Source: Lujinxingia vulgaris
Lineage (GTDB): Bacteria > Myxococcota_A > Bradymonadia > Bradymonadales > Bradymonadaceae
Direction: 5' to 3'
Length of the DNA: 64,000 nt
Assembly: GCF_007997015.1 (NCBI RefSeq)
Contig: NZ_VOSM01000003.1
Span: 310,001-374,000, forward strand
Shown here piece by piece: positions 45,615-56,900 of this stretch. The position numbers and the translations under genes were made by a program. Every line of letters starts with the position of its first letter. Position 1 is the first letter of the stretch. Below the pieces are notes generated by a model that was not told the DNA's origin, ran no database searches, and saw only the letters and a program-made list of their open reading frames with translations.

Positions 45615-48600
45615 ATGCGCGTCTCCCGTCTTTTTTTCGTCTTCTATATGTGTGTGGGGCTACTCGCCTGTGGTGGCGAGGAGCCGCAGCTGGAGTGCAG
45701 CGAGCGTGCCCCCTGTGAGCGGGGCGCCTGCACCTCCGAGAACGTCTGCGAAAACGCGTCAGTCTGCGAGCTGCCGGATGATTGCCTGGAGGGGTTCAAC
45801 TGCATCGACGGCGCGTGCACCGACGCGGAGGCTGGGCTCTGCGAAGGGGTCAGCTGCGCGCGGGGCATCTGCGACCCGGCCAGCGGCCAGTGCGTCAACG
45901 ACGCGGCGTGCAGCTCGCTGACCGTGGAGACGGCCTGCCTGGAGGCGCACCTCTGCGTGGAGGGAAGCTGCGTGAGCGAGGGGGACTTCTGCGCCGATCT
46001 GGGCTGTGAGCGTGGCGCGTGTTCGGTGGAGGAGCGCGCCTGCGTCAACGCCGAGCGCTGCGACGGCGACGACGCGCGCTGCCTCGCGGGCTTTTACTGC
46101 GCCGAGGACGACACCTGCCAGCCCAACGTCTGCGACGACGAAGGCGTAAGCTGCGCGCGCGGGGTCTGCGACCCGGCTTCTGGCGAGTGCGTCAGCGCTT
46201 CCGTCTGCGACGACCAGACGGAGTGCCTCGATGGCCTGTGGTGCGTCGAGGGCAGCTGCGAAGCCCCCGACGAGGCGTGTGCGCGCTGCGCGGGCAACAC
46301 AAGCTGCGATGTCGACGACACGTCCAACGAAGTGATCTGCCGGGAGAATGTGCTCGGCTGCGAGCGCTCGGTGGACTGCCTCGACGGCCGGGTCTGCCGT
46401 GCCGGGCGTTGTGCCCCGGCCGAGGAGCTCAGCTGCGTTCAAGACAGCTATGAGCCCAACGACGGGACTGGCGAGGCCACCGACTTGAACGCCGCGCAGG
46501 CCGTCGATGGCGAGGTGCGCGCGTCGGTCTGCGAGGGCGACGTGGACCGCTTTACCTACAATGTGCAGGGCCAGGGGCTTATCCGCGGCGTGGCAATCTT
46601 TGAGCTTCGACTTGCGGAAGAGGACCTGGGCGCGGGCCAGCTCGACGTGCGCCTGCTCGATCCGAATGGCGAGGAGATCACCCGCGCGCAGAGCGACGAA
46701 CGGGGCGTTTTGCGCCTGGAGAAAGACGTGCGCGCCTTTGAGCTCGGCGTCTACACCCTGGAGGTGCGCCCGGCCGAGGGTGCGCCCTCTTCCGGGCTTC
46801 GCTACAGCCTCTTCGGGCGTTTTGTCGAAGAGAATATCGCGGCGTTTTGCGCCGACGCCGAGACGATCGAGCCGGGGATTCACCCCGGCGACACCACCGA
46901 CGCCATCCAGGGGATCGATGCCGGCGAATGCCTCGACGCGAGCTCGCCGGCCGAGGCCTACCGCTTTGTGCTGGAGCGTCCGGGGCGAGTGAGCCTGAGC
47001 GTGCGTTCGAACTCGAACGCGGCGCTGGGGGTGGTGTTGCGGGAGGGGTGCGACAGCCCGACCGGAGCGCTGGCGTGCGCGCTGGCGGAGGAGGTTGTGG
47101 CCGGAGAGACGCTGCAGATGACGCTTCGCGAAGGGGTCTACCACGTGATCGTCCAGGGGGAGACTACCGTTGAGCGCGGCGCTTACGACCTGACCCTGGC
47201 CATCGACGACTTGAGCTGCACCCCGGGCCAGAGCCGCTGCGTGGGTGAGGACCAGGCGGAGGTCTGTCTGGACGATGGCACGGCCTATGCGCCGCAGAGT
47301 TGCGAGCAGGGCTGCTCGGCTCAGACCGGTGCGTGTGTGGTCAGCGAGGGCGACCGCTGCTCGGCGGCCATCGACGCCACCGACGGGTTTGAAGGGGTGG
47401 TCAGCTGGCGCGATCTGACGCCGGACTACGATCCGGGCGCAGCGAGCTGCCTTCCCGGCAATCTCGAGTCCCGCTCGACCTCCCAGGCCGACGCGGTCTA
47501 CCGCGTCACGCTCGGCCCCGGGCAGGCCGTCGAGGGGTGGCTGAGCAGCAACATCGCCAACACCGCCCTCTACATTATGGAGAACTGCCAGCAACCCGCC
47601 TCCAGCTGTCTGGCCGGCGCCGACAGCCGCCAGGCCGAACTTAACGGGCGTTTTGAACAGAGCGTCGTCTACGTCAACAGCTCGGCCGTCGAGCGCACCG
47701 TCTTTGTGGTGGCCGACAGCGGTGAGGCCCAGATCGCCGAAGAGGCCCCGCTGCGCATACTCGCCGGCGAGGTCATCTGCGAGCCGGGCACGACCCGCTG
47801 CGCCGGCGACATGCTGGAGGTCTGCAGCCCCTCGGGGGTGGCCTACCTCGATGAGCGCAGCTGCGCCTTCGGCTGCGCGGAGGCCCAGGCTCCGGACCAG
47901 GCGGCACGATGCGCTCCGATGCAGAATGACGTCTGTAAAGGGGCCGTGGCGCTCAGCGATGGCACGAGCTTTGAGGGACGCATCAGCGACTACGCCACGG
48001 GTACAGGCGCCAACGCGTGCGATGAGGCCGTCGAAGGCCCCGGCGCGCTCTTTTTCGCCGATCTGCAGGCCGAACAGGTGCTCGATCTGCACCTCGACGC
48101 GCAGTTTGAGGCGGCGATCGAAGTCGCCACGCGCTGCGATGATTTTGCAGGAAGTTGCCAGGCCTCCCAGCTCAACACGTTCCCCGGAGAGCAGGAGCTG
48201 CGCTTTGTGGCACCGAGCTCCGGCCGTTATTTCGTACGGATTGGCGCACAGCGGGCGGCGGCCGCCGGCGCGTTCACCTTAAGCGCCTCGGTGCTCTCCC
48301 CGAGCTGCGCTCCGGGCGAGCTTCTGGGCTGCATCAGCGCCACGGAACTCGGCTACTGCGACGGTTTTGGCCAGCCCCAGAGCTACGCCTGCGCCGGGGG
48401 CTGCAATGAGGGCGCGTGCGCGGAGCCCTCGGGCGATATCTGCGCCGACGCCCGCCTCATTGAGGTTGGCGAGCAGGTCACGGGCGACTTCCGCGGCATC
48501 AACGCGCTCGATCTGGGCACCGACCCGGTGGGCAGCTGCCAGCTCGACGCTTCGGGGGCCGGCCCGGAGACGATCTTCGCCATCGACGTGCCCGCCGGAG

Positions 48601-51600
48601 AGCGTCTGGACGTGGAGGTCGCCTCGGAAAACGCCTTTACTCTGGCCTACCTGATGACCAACTGCGAGCTTGCCGCGACCTGCCAGGATGGCAGCGGCCA
48701 GGGCCGTGAACACACCCTCTCGTACACCGCCGGCAGCAGCGATGAGCGCGTGTTTGTGGTGGTCGACCGGGTGATCGGCGCGCCGAGCTCCTCGGAGTTT
48801 GAGCTGACGACCTCGCTGCAGTCGCCGGGCTGCGCGATGGGCCCGGTGGCCTGCATCGACGACGCCACGCTCGGGGTCTGCGACGCCTCGAACTTCTATG
48901 AGCCCTACCGCTGCGAGGGGGGCTGCATCGACGGCGCGTGCGCAACGCCCAGGGGCGATATCTGCCAGGACGCGATCGTGCTCGGCGATGGCGAGTCGGC
49001 CACGGGCACCTGGGTGGGAAGCGACAGCATCAACCCCACCGAAGGATGCGCCGGCGTGACCGGTGAGGCGGTGGGCATCGATACCCTCTACGCCGTGGAT
49101 CTGCAGGCCGGCGATGTGTTGCGCGCCGACCTGGATACAACGGCGAACACCGCCCTGCTCTACCTGGTCGACGATTGCGCCGGCACTTCAAGCTGCCTGA
49201 GCGCGGCGGCTCCCGACGAGGACTTTTTGTACCACGTGGCCGAGGAGGCCGGGCGCGTCTATCTGGCGGTGGACCGCACCGTGGCGAGCCCGCTGACACA
49301 ATCCTTCGAGCTCTCGGTGAGCATTGAGCCGCAGGTTTGTACGCCCGGCACCCAGACCTGCCGCCCCGACGGGGCGACCCTGGCCTACTGCAACGCGTAC
49401 GGCATCTACGACGAGTACCGCTGCGGGGTGGGATGCCTGGATAGCGCCTGCACCTTCCCCTCCGGAGAGTCGTGCTGGGAGCCGGTGCCCCTGGCCGAGG
49501 GAGAGGTCGCCCGTGGAGATCTGGTGGGCGATAGCGACTTCGATCTCGGCGATGATCCTCCCGCGGCGTGCATCGGAGGTGGGTATAGCCGGGCAACCCC
49601 GGGGGCGGACCGTTTCTGGGAGGTGAACCTTCGGGCAGGCCAGACGATGACGGCCTACTTTGAGAGCCCCTCGGCAGACGCCACCCTCTACATGCTCGAT
49701 GACTGCCGCAGCCCGGCCGGCTGCCGTGCCCGCAGCCAGACCAATGGTCGGCGCGGCGAGTTGCGCTGGACGGCGGAGGATGACGAGACGCTGGTGGTGG
49801 CGCTGGATCGCACCTCCAGCTTCTCCAGCGGCACCACCCCCTTCACCTTCTACTACACCCTGGAGAGCAGCCCCTGCGCCATCGGCCAGCTCACCTGCGC
49901 CGGCGACGATGTGCTGGCCTACTGCGACGCACAGGAGCGCCGCCTGCGTGCCATCGCTTGCGAGAGCGGCTGCTCCGATGGGGCGTGTGTGGTACCCGGC
50001 GGGGACATCTGCCAGGACGCGATTCTGATAGGCGCCAACACATCGCTCAGCGGCGACTTCACCGGCACCAACCACATCGATCCCCCCGAGGAGATGGCCG
50101 GCCAATGCGACGTGGGAACGAACGGCACCTCGGGCGTTGATACGATCTACGCCATCGACCTGCAGGCCTCCCAGGTGCTTCGTGCCTCGCTCACCACGTC
50201 GGCCTACGGGGAGACCCTCTCGGTGCTGGAGAGCTGTGACCGTGGCGCCAACGCCTGCCTGCGCTTTGAGAGTGGCTACGACCCGAGCCTGGAGTTCGTG
50301 GCCCCCTCCACCGGTCGCTACTTCCTGGTGGTCGACCGCACCTCCACCTCCAGCACCACGCTTGCCTTTGGGCTTGAGGTCGAGGTGCTCGACCCGCAAT
50401 GCACCCCGGGTCAGGAGCAGTGCTCAGCCGATGGCACTCAGCTTGAGCGCTGCGCGGCCAACGGGCTCTGGGAGAGCCACCCCTGCTCGGGGGGCTGCCT
50501 CGACGGGCGTTGCACCAGCCCCACTGGCGAGAGCTGCGCGGAGGCCGTGGTGCTCACCAGCGGACAGGTCGTGAACGCCTCGTTTGGCGGAAGCTCCGAC
50601 ATCACTCCGGGCAGTGGCGAGGTGGGCCAGTGCGACTTTGGCTTCAACACCGGCGGCGGGCCCGAGGGGGTCTATACGGTGGACTTGAGCGCTGGCGAGG
50701 TCTTGCGCGCCGAGCTCAGCACCACCCTGACCAGCGCGCTGCTCTATGTGCTCGACGACTGCTACGAGGCCTCAACCTGCCTGAACAAGCTGGCCGACGC
50801 CGGGCCGGGCACCCTCTACTTCCAGGCCCCGGAGAGCGGCACCTACACCCTGGTGGTCGACAGCCGCTTTACCACCAGCACCAACGACTACACCCTGGCC
50901 GTCGACGTGCAGTCGCCCGGGAGTTGCCAGCCGGGCAGCACCACCTGCGCCGACAACGACCAGAACCTGGCGGTGTGCAACGCGCTGGGCGTCTACGACT
51001 ACGTGGCCTGTGATGGAGGCTGTGTGGGCGGCGCATGCGTTAACCCCACCGGCGACCGCTGCGTCGATATGATCGACGCCACCGCCGGCGGCACCTTCAG
51101 CGGCGGCTGGGCGGGCACCGTCGACATCAGCACCGATGCGAGTCAGGTGGGGCTCTGCGACTTTGAAAACCGCCCACCACGCGGTCGCGACACGTACTAC
51201 CGCGTCGCGCTGGAAGCTGGTGAGGTCTTGCGGGCGAAGATGACCACCACCAACGCCTCCGCCCTGCTCTACCTCCTGGAGAGCTGCGGGCAGATCGAGA
51301 GCTGCCTCTTTGCCGAGGCGAACCCGCGCGACAACGAGCTCTTTTTTGTGGCTCCCGAGGCGATGGAGGCTGTGCTCGTGGTGGATACCACCAGCAGCTG
51401 GTCGAGCACCTCGACCTACGAGCTGACCATCGCCACCGAGACCCCCGGCTGCACCTACGGCGCTCGCCAGTGCAGCGCTGACGCAGGCTCGGTGGAGTAC
51501 TGCAATGCCTATGGCGTGTGGGAGTCTTTTGCCTGCCAGGGAAGCTGCCTGGGCGGCTTCTGCGAGGTGCCCTCGGGCGATATCTGCCTGGACGCCATCG

Positions 51601-53552
51601 CGCTCAACCCCGGCGACGAATTTACTGGCGAGTTTGTCGACTTCAGCCCGCAGATCGACCCGCGCGACGCCGACTGCGTCTACGCGCAGCCCATCGGTGG
51701 CGCCGGTCGCGACGCCGTCTTTGCGCTGAGTTTGAGCGCCGGCGACATCCTGGAGGCCAGCGTGGTCAGCGCGCTGAGCAACATAAGCCTCTACCTGCTC
51801 AGTGACTGCCAGCAGTCGGTCGATGAGGCGTGTGTGGTCGGGCGCACGCGCACCTCTCGGGAGTCTTTCTATATCCCGGAGAGCGGCACCTACTACCTGG
51901 TGGTTGATACGACGAGCAGCTGGTCGACGGGGGCGTTCACGCTGCGCACCGAGATCGTAAGCGGCGGGGGCATCTGCCAGCCCGGCCAGCCCTACTGCCA
52001 GCCCGACGGCCAGACGCTTGCCCAATGCAACGATCGCGGCACCCAGGTCGACGCCCTGGTCACCTGTGAGTACGGATGCGACCGCGACCGCTGCGCGTCG
52101 CCGCCGGACGAAGAGCTCAACGATACCTGCAACACGGCGATGATCATCGATCGCTCCCAGCGCGTCAGCGACACCCTTACGCGCTTTAGCGATCAGCTCA
52201 CCCTGCCTTCCTCAAGCTGCACCGGTTTGAACAGTTATGGCGAAGACGCCTTCTACGCCGTGCCCATGGAGGCTGGTGAGGTCTTAAGGGTGAGCATGGA
52301 GGTCGCCAGCGGCTCGGCGATGCTCTACCTCCTTGAAGACTGCGCCGACGCCGAGGTCTCCTGCCAGTCGGCCAGCGGCATGGGCACCCGGAACGTTGTC
52401 GAATACGCCGCGGACAGCGCGCGCACCGTGTATGTGGGGGTGGATACGACCTTCTACTCCTCGGTGCTCTATACCCTGGACTTTGAGCTGGGCCCGGCGG
52501 AGTGCGTGCCCGGCCAGAACGTCTGCGAAGACGGTGACACGCTGAAGGTCTGCGACGGGCTGGGTCGCTTTGAGGAGCAATCCTGCTACTTCGGCTGTGC
52601 GTCGGGCGCGTGCCTGCCGCCTCCCAACGACACCTGCGTGGAGGCCATCGACGCCACCGAGGGCATCAGCTTCGTGGCGGATCTGGGCGCGTACACCCCC
52701 CTCTACTCCCCGGAGGCTGCGTCGAGCTGCACCGGCAGCGAGGAGCTCGGGCCGGAGGCGGTCTTCTCGGTCGACGCCCAGGCCTATGAGCGCATCATCG
52801 TGGCGATGCTCTCCGATCAGACGGACCGGTCGCTGTGGATCAGCCAGGGTTGCGCGATCGAAGGCGACGGGGGCGGTGAGTGTGTTGCCGGCGTGCGCGG
52901 CTCGGCCGCTGGCGAGGTGCAGGTGATCGAGTTCCTGGCGCGCGAGCCCGGCCGCTACTTCATCTACGCCGACGCCGGCGCTCCGGCTGCCACTGGCGAG
53001 TTCAGCGTGGATATCTGGGTCGAGAGCCCTCAGTGCCAGGCCAGTGAGACCATCTGCTTCGATCCGCAGACCCTGGGCGTCTGCAACGAGGAGCGCAGCG
53101 GCTTTGTCGACTACCCCTGCGATGGTGGCTGCCTCGACGGCGCCTGCGCCGCCCCGCGCGGTGATATCTGCGAGGATCGCGTTCCCCTGAGCACCTCCGG
53201 CACCATCACAGGCGACCTCTCCACGCTCACCAACACCCTCAACCTGGCCTACCCCAGCTGCACCGGCTTCGACACCCCGGGCCCCGAGGCCCTCTTCGAG
53301 GTGACCCTGGAAGCTGGCGAGCGCATGGATGCCGTCGCCCGCAACATGGAGGGGGCTCAAGCCGACCTCGCGCTCTATATCCTCGAGCACTGTGGCGACG
53401 CCAACAGCTGCCTCGCCGGCCAGGACGCCTTCGGCCCCGTCGACGAGACGCTGAGCTTCACCGCCCCCGAGGCCGGCACCTACATCCTGGTGGTCGACAG
53501 CTACGACGCCGAAAGCGCCGGAGCTTTCGAGCTGGAGGCCACCTTCTTCTAA
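45615..53552 (+). CDS. Giant Cys-rich modular lipoprotein 1
   Basis: A 2645-residue surface lipoprotein of unknown function. The signal peptide ends in lipobox LLAC with Cys19. Residues 20-273 are a Cys-rich tandem of short knots (CxxGxC, CxDGxxC patterns). From about 275 begin PPC-like beta domains, the first with the EPND motif; from about 535 to 2500 there are 12 Cys-linkers of the form CxPGxxxC ... CxxGCxxGxC, each before a PPC-like domain with repeated features: C-D-A, GxDxxYxVxLxAGE, a Cys pair (CxxxxSC) and YYLVVD. Spacing is about 150-185 residues. No catalytic motif or C-terminal sorting signal is seen. ATG 45615 has an AAGG site nearby. The neighbouring 2900-residue paralogue lies 350 bp downstream. 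Confidence 0.9.
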   Translation: MRVSRLFFVFYMCVGLLACGGEEPQLECSERAPCERGACTSENVCENASVCELPDDCLEGFNCIDGACTDAEAGLCEGVSCARGICDPASGQCVNDAACSSLTVETACLEAHLCVEGSCVSEGDFCADLGCERGACSVEERACVNAERCDGDDARCLAGFYCAEDDTCQPNVCDDEGVSCARGVCDPASGECVSASVCDDQTECLDGLWCVEGSCEAPDEACARCAGNTSCDVDDTSNEVICRENVLGCERSVDCLDGRVCRAGRCAPAEELSCVQDSYEPNDGTGEATDLNAAQAVDGEVRASVCEGDVDRFTYNVQGQGLIRGVAIFELRLAEEDLGAGQLDVRLLDPNGEEITRAQSDERGVLRLEKDVRAFELGVYTLEVRPAEGAPSSGLRYSLFGRFVEENIAAFCADAETIEPGIHPGDTTDAIQGIDAGECLDASSPAEAYRFVLERPGRVSLSVRSNSNAALGVVLREGCDSPTGALACALAEEVVAGETLQMTLREGVYHVIVQGETTVERGAYDLTLAIDDLSCTPGQSRCVGEDQAEVCLDDGTAYAPQSCEQGCSAQTGACVVSEGDRCSAAIDATDGFEGVVSWRDLTPDYDPGAASCLPGNLESRSTSQADAVYRVTLGPGQAVEGWLSSNIANTALYIMENCQQPASSCLAGADSRQAELNGRFEQSVVYVNSSAVERTVFVVADSGEAQIAEEAPLRILAGEVICEPGTTRCAGDMLEVCSPSGVAYLDERSCAFGCAEAQAPDQAARCAPMQNDVCKGAVALSDGTSFEGRISDYATGTGANACDEAVEGPGALFFADLQAEQVLDLHLDAQFEAAIEVATRCDDFAGSCQASQLNTFPGEQELRFVAPSSGRYFVRIGAQRAAAAGAFTLSASVLSPSCAPGELLGCISATELGYCDGFGQPQSYACAGGCNEGACAEPSGDICADARLIEVGEQVTGDFRGINALDLGTDPVGSCQLDASGAGPETIFAIDVPAGERLDVEVASENAFTLAYLMTNCELAATCQDGSGQGREHTLSYTAGSSDERVFVVVDRVIGAPSSSEFELTTSLQSPGCAMGPVACIDDATLGVCDASNFYEPYRCEGGCIDGACATPRGDICQDAIVLGDGESATGTWVGSDSINPTEGCAGVTGEAVGIDTLYAVDLQAGDVLRADLDTTANTALLYLVDDCAGTSSCLSAAAPDEDFLYHVAEEAGRVYLAVDRTVASPLTQSFELSVSIEPQVCTPGTQTCRPDGATLAYCNAYGIYDEYRCGVGCLDSACTFPSGESCWEPVPLAEGEVARGDLVGDSDFDLGDDPPAACIGGGYSRATPGADRFWEVNLRAGQTMTAYFESPSADATLYMLDDCRSPAGCRARSQTNGRRGELRWTAEDDETLVVALDRTSSFSSGTTPFTFYYTLESSPCAIGQLTCAGDDVLAYCDAQERRLRAIACESGCSDGACVVPGGDICQDAILIGANTSLSGDFTGTNHIDPPEEMAGQCDVGTNGTSGVDTIYAIDLQASQVLRASLTTSAYGETLSVLESCDRGANACLRFESGYDPSLEFVAPSTGRYFLVVDRTSTSSTTLAFGLEVEVLDPQCTPGQEQCSADGTQLERCAANGLWESHPCSGGCLDGRCTSPTGESCAEAVVLTSGQVVNASFGGSSDITPGSGEVGQCDFGFNTGGGPEGVYTVDLSAGEVLRAELSTTLTSALLYVLDDCYEASTCLNKLADAGPGTLYFQAPESGTYTLVVDSRFTTSTNDYTLAVDVQSPGSCQPGSTTCADNDQNLAVCNALGVYDYVACDGGCVGGACVNPTGDRCVDMIDATAGGTFSGGWAGTVDISTDASQVGLCDFENRPPRGRDTYYRVALEAGEVLRAKMTTTNASALLYLLESCGQIESCLFAEANPRDNELFFVAPEAMEAVLVVDTTSSWSSTSTYELTIATETPGCTYGARQCSADAGSVEYCNAYGVWESFACQGSCLGGFCEVPSGDICLDAIALNPGDEFTGEFVDFSPQIDPRDADCVYAQPIGGAGRDAVFALSLSAGDILEASVVSALSNISLYLLSDCQQSVDEACVVGRTRTSRESFYIPESGTYYLVVDTTSSWSTGAFTLRTEIVSGGGICQPGQPYCQPDGQTLAQCNDRGTQVDALVTCEYGCDRDRCASPPDEELNDTCNTAMIIDRSQRVSDTLTRFSDQLTLPSSSCTGLNSYGEDAFYAVPMEAGEVLRVSMEVASGSAMLYLLEDCADAEVSCQSASGMGTRNVVEYAADSARTVYVGVDTTFYSSVLYTLDFELGPAECVPGQNVCEDGDTLKVCDGLGRFEEQSCYFGCASGACLPPPNDTCVEAIDATEGISFVADLGAYTPLYSPEAASSCTGSEELGPEAVFSVDAQAYERIIVAMLSDQTDRSLWISQGCAIEGDGGGECVAGVRGSAAGEVQVIEFLAREPGRYFIYADAGAPAATGEFSVDIWVESPQCQASETICFDPQTLGVCNEERSGFVDYPCDGGCLDGACAAPRGDICEDRVPLSTSGTITGDLSTLTNTLNLAYPSCTGFDTPGPEALFEVTLEAGERMDAVARNMEGAQADLALYILEHCGDANSCLAGQDAFGPVDETLSFTAPEAGTYILVVDSYDAESAGAFELEATFF

Positions 53553-53902
53553 ACTCTTCGGCTCCTTTTTCACCTTGATGCGCCGGCGAATCATCGCCGG
53601 CGCATTTTTTTCTTGCCCGATGTTTACAAAATCTCACAACCCCTCTTCTCTCGGCCGCCTCTGGCTCCCACTCTCGTGCAGCCCTGAGGCGGGATCGGGA
53701 GGGGTGATTACGCTATTTCTGTAAAAATACGTCACGGCTGCAATCCCCTTGACATGGATATGCAATTTCCCCATCGTATTCGACGCGACGTATTCCCGCT
53801 AACATAGCGAAAGTTAAGTGTTTCACAGGTTCTCTGGCGAGCAAGCCCGGCTTCGCTCCCTGATTTGTGGTCACAGGCGCACCCTTTACGTGAGGAGTCA
53901 CC
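53553..53902. other. Gene-free interval between the giant paralogues
   Basis: 350 bp with the terminator at 53579-53611, then an AT-richer stretch that should hold the promoter of the second giant gene. TTGACA stands at 53749-53754 but no good -10 follows at normal spacing. GAGGAG precedes the ATG at 53903. Confidence 0.6.
53579..53611 (+). terminator. Rho-independent terminator of giant gene 1
   Basis: Hairpin TGCGCCGGCGA-ATCA-TCGCCGGCGCA followed by T7, 26 bp after the stop. Confidence 0.95.
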
Positions 53903-56900
53903 ATGCAGCGGCCCCCCCTTCGGAACTGGACACCAGACGCGCAGAATCTGCGCCGGTGGTTCACGCTCGTGATGCTGAGTAGCTTCACACTTTTTGCCGC
54001 AGCCTGCGGCCCCGACGACGACCCCCAGGTGACCAACCTCTGCGAAGACGTCACCTGTGAGCGGGGCGTCTGCGAGGCCGGTGAGTGTGTCAACGCCGGC
54101 GAATGTGCCATCGACGAAGATTGCGTCGATGGCTTTTTCTGTGGCGACGACAACGTCTGCCAGGAAGCCAGCTGCGAGGACGTGACCTGCGAGCGCGGTG
54201 AGTGCTCCGAGGCCACCGGCCAATGCGAAAACGCCCCGGCCTGCGCCATCTCCACCCAGGATGAAGACTGCCTCGACGGCTTCGTCTGCTCCGTAAACCT
54301 CTGCGTCACCGAAGAGGCCTTCTGCGAAGAACTCGCCTGTGAAGACAGCCGCGGGGTCTGCTCGGTGGACGAGCGCGCCTGTGTGAACGCCGAGAACTGC
54401 GAGGGCTCCGACCAGCTCTGCGCCGACGGGTTCTTCTGCGCCGAAGACAACACCTGTCAGGCCAACCAGTGTGACGAAAACGACGAGTGTGCCCGCGGCG
54501 TCTGTGACCCCGCCAGCGGCGCATGCGTCGACCCCGAAGTGTGCTCGGCGGAAGACGACTGCACCGACGGCTCCTACTGCGTGGCGGGCAGCTGCCAGCC
54601 CGAGGCCGACGCCTGTGCGGCCTGCGAAGGCAACCAGATCTGCAACTACGACGCCGACGCGCTCAGCGTGAGCTGCGAAGAGAACCCGGCTGGCTGCTCC
54701 AGCGCCTTTGACTGCGCCGGTGACCGCGCCTGCCAGGGCGGCATCTGTGTCGACCCGGTGGCCTGTGTGCCCGATGCGCTTGAGCCCAACGACGACGCCG
54801 ACAACGCCACCGACCTGGCCAACGCCGAGGGCGGCGTGACCGCCGCCGGCATCTGCGCGAGCGACGTCGACGTCTTCACCTTCAACACGCTCGGCCGCGG
54901 CCTTGTGCGCGGCACCCTTGTGGTGGACGTGCGCACCGCCTCCGAAGATCGGGGCCTGGGCCAGCTGGAAGTCGCTATCTTTGGCGTCGACGGCACCGAG
55001 CTCAGCCGCCAGACCACCAATGAGGTGGGCGTGGCCTCGTTTGCGCGCCTTCGCAACGCGGCCCAGATGGGCGTGCACCGCATCGAGGTTCGCGATGCTG
55101 GCGAGGTCCGCGATCCGGGCGTGCGCTACGAGATCTTTGCCGATGTGGTGCCCGAGGCCGTCGCCCAGGTCTGCGCCGACGCCGTCGTGCTCGAAGACGG
55201 CGACACCGCCAGCGGCGACACCTCCGACAGCACCAGCTACCAGATCCAGCCCTCCTGCGCCGAAGAGGGCAGCACCGCGGGTGAGCGCATCTTCACCTTC
55301 GAGGTTGCCGAGCGCAGCCGCGTCGAGCTCAACCTTCGCCCCTCCTCCCAGGTCGAGCTGACCCTCTCCTTGCGCACCACCTGCGAGTCCGCGTTCAGCG
55401 AGCAGGCCTGCCAGTTCACCTCCGGCGCCGGCGTCATCCAGCGCATCCGCCAGACGCTTGACCCGGGCACCTACTTCGCCGTGGTCAAAGGCCCGAGCAA
55501 CAACACGGGCGGCAACTTCAACATCGATCTGAGCATCGACCCGTTGGTCTGCTCCCCCGGCGCCGCGGTCTGCCTGGATGAGGGCGCCTCCCGCGTCTGT
55601 AACGCTCAGGGCACCGGCTTTGAAGAAGAGACCTGCCTTGACGGCTGTGTGGCAGAGACCGGGCTGTGCGAGCGCCCCGACGGCGACACCTGCCTCAACC
55701 CCATCGACGCCTCGGGCGGCTTTTCCGGCATCATCGACTGGGGTGTTTACGAAGACGAAGTCAGCCTGGACGGCGGCGATGTCGAAGCTGGCGAGAGCTG
55801 CATGAGCGCCGGGCAGGCTTCGCGCACCTTCGGTCCGGAGGTCGTCTACTCAGTTAACCTTCCCGCCGGCCACGCCCTGCAGGCCAACCTCATCACCACC
55901 AGCGACCACGCCGCCCTCTTCGTCGTCGAAGACTGCGCCGACGCAGATCTGAGCTGCCTGGCCGCCCAGACCTCCGCCACCGAGCTTCTCGACGGTCGCT
56001 TTGAGCAGGAGCTGGTCTACACCAACGAGACCACAGGAATTCAGAATGTGTTGGTCGTGGCTTCGTCGTCGACGACACCGACCGGTGACTCCGAGATTCG
56101 CATCACCTCGGGTGAAGTGATCTGCGCGCCCAACGTCGCCCAGTGCGACGGCGATGCCCTGGTGCGTTGCAACGCCGCCGGCACCAACCTCATCGAAGAG
56201 CGCACCTGCACCTTCGGCTGCAACCCCGAAGGCGAGCTCCTCGAAGAAGAGACCGACGACGAGCCCGCTCTCTACGGCGGAACCTGCAACCCGGGGACCA
56301 ACCAGATCTGCCGCAACGCCATCGACATCCTCGCCGAAGGCGGCATGTTTGAGGGCGCGATTCAGGACTACAGCAATGACCTTGACCCGGACGACAGCGC
56401 CAACCCCACCGGCTGCACCGGCCGTCGGGCCACCGGCGGCGACGCGACCTTCTTCGTCGACGCGTCGGCCGGCGACGTGATCACCGCGCGTCTTAACACT
56501 GAGTTTGACGCCTCACTCTGGATCACCACCGACTGCAGCCGCGCCGCCGAGACCTGCCTCGCGGGCAGCGACTCGGGTGTGGCCGCCGAAGAGTTTGTGC
56601 AGCTCACCGCCCCGCGCGATGGCCGCTACTTCATCATCGTCGACTCTCAGTCGGGCGAAGAAGGCCTCTTCACCCTGGAGGCCACCGTCGCCCTGCCCAC
56701 CTGCACCCCGGGTGAGCTTCTGGGCTGCGCCGACGCCGACACCCTGGCCTACTGCGGCCCCAAAGGCGCCCCGGCCAACTTCGCCTGCGCCGGGGGTTGC
56801 ACCGGCTCGACCTGCAACTCGCCGCGCGGCGATGCCTGCTTCGACGCCATCCCGGCCGTCGATGGCGATGTGTTCGCCGGTTCGTTCAACGGCCGCTCCA

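Noticed and set aside
45759-48092. Minus-strand frame of 777 codons in giant gene 1
   Set aside because: Same codon-use shadow; the plus strand carries the conserved modules.
53749-53782. TTGACA promoter for giant gene 2
   Set aside because: No acceptable -10 at 16-18 nt; only poor matches at wrong spacing.
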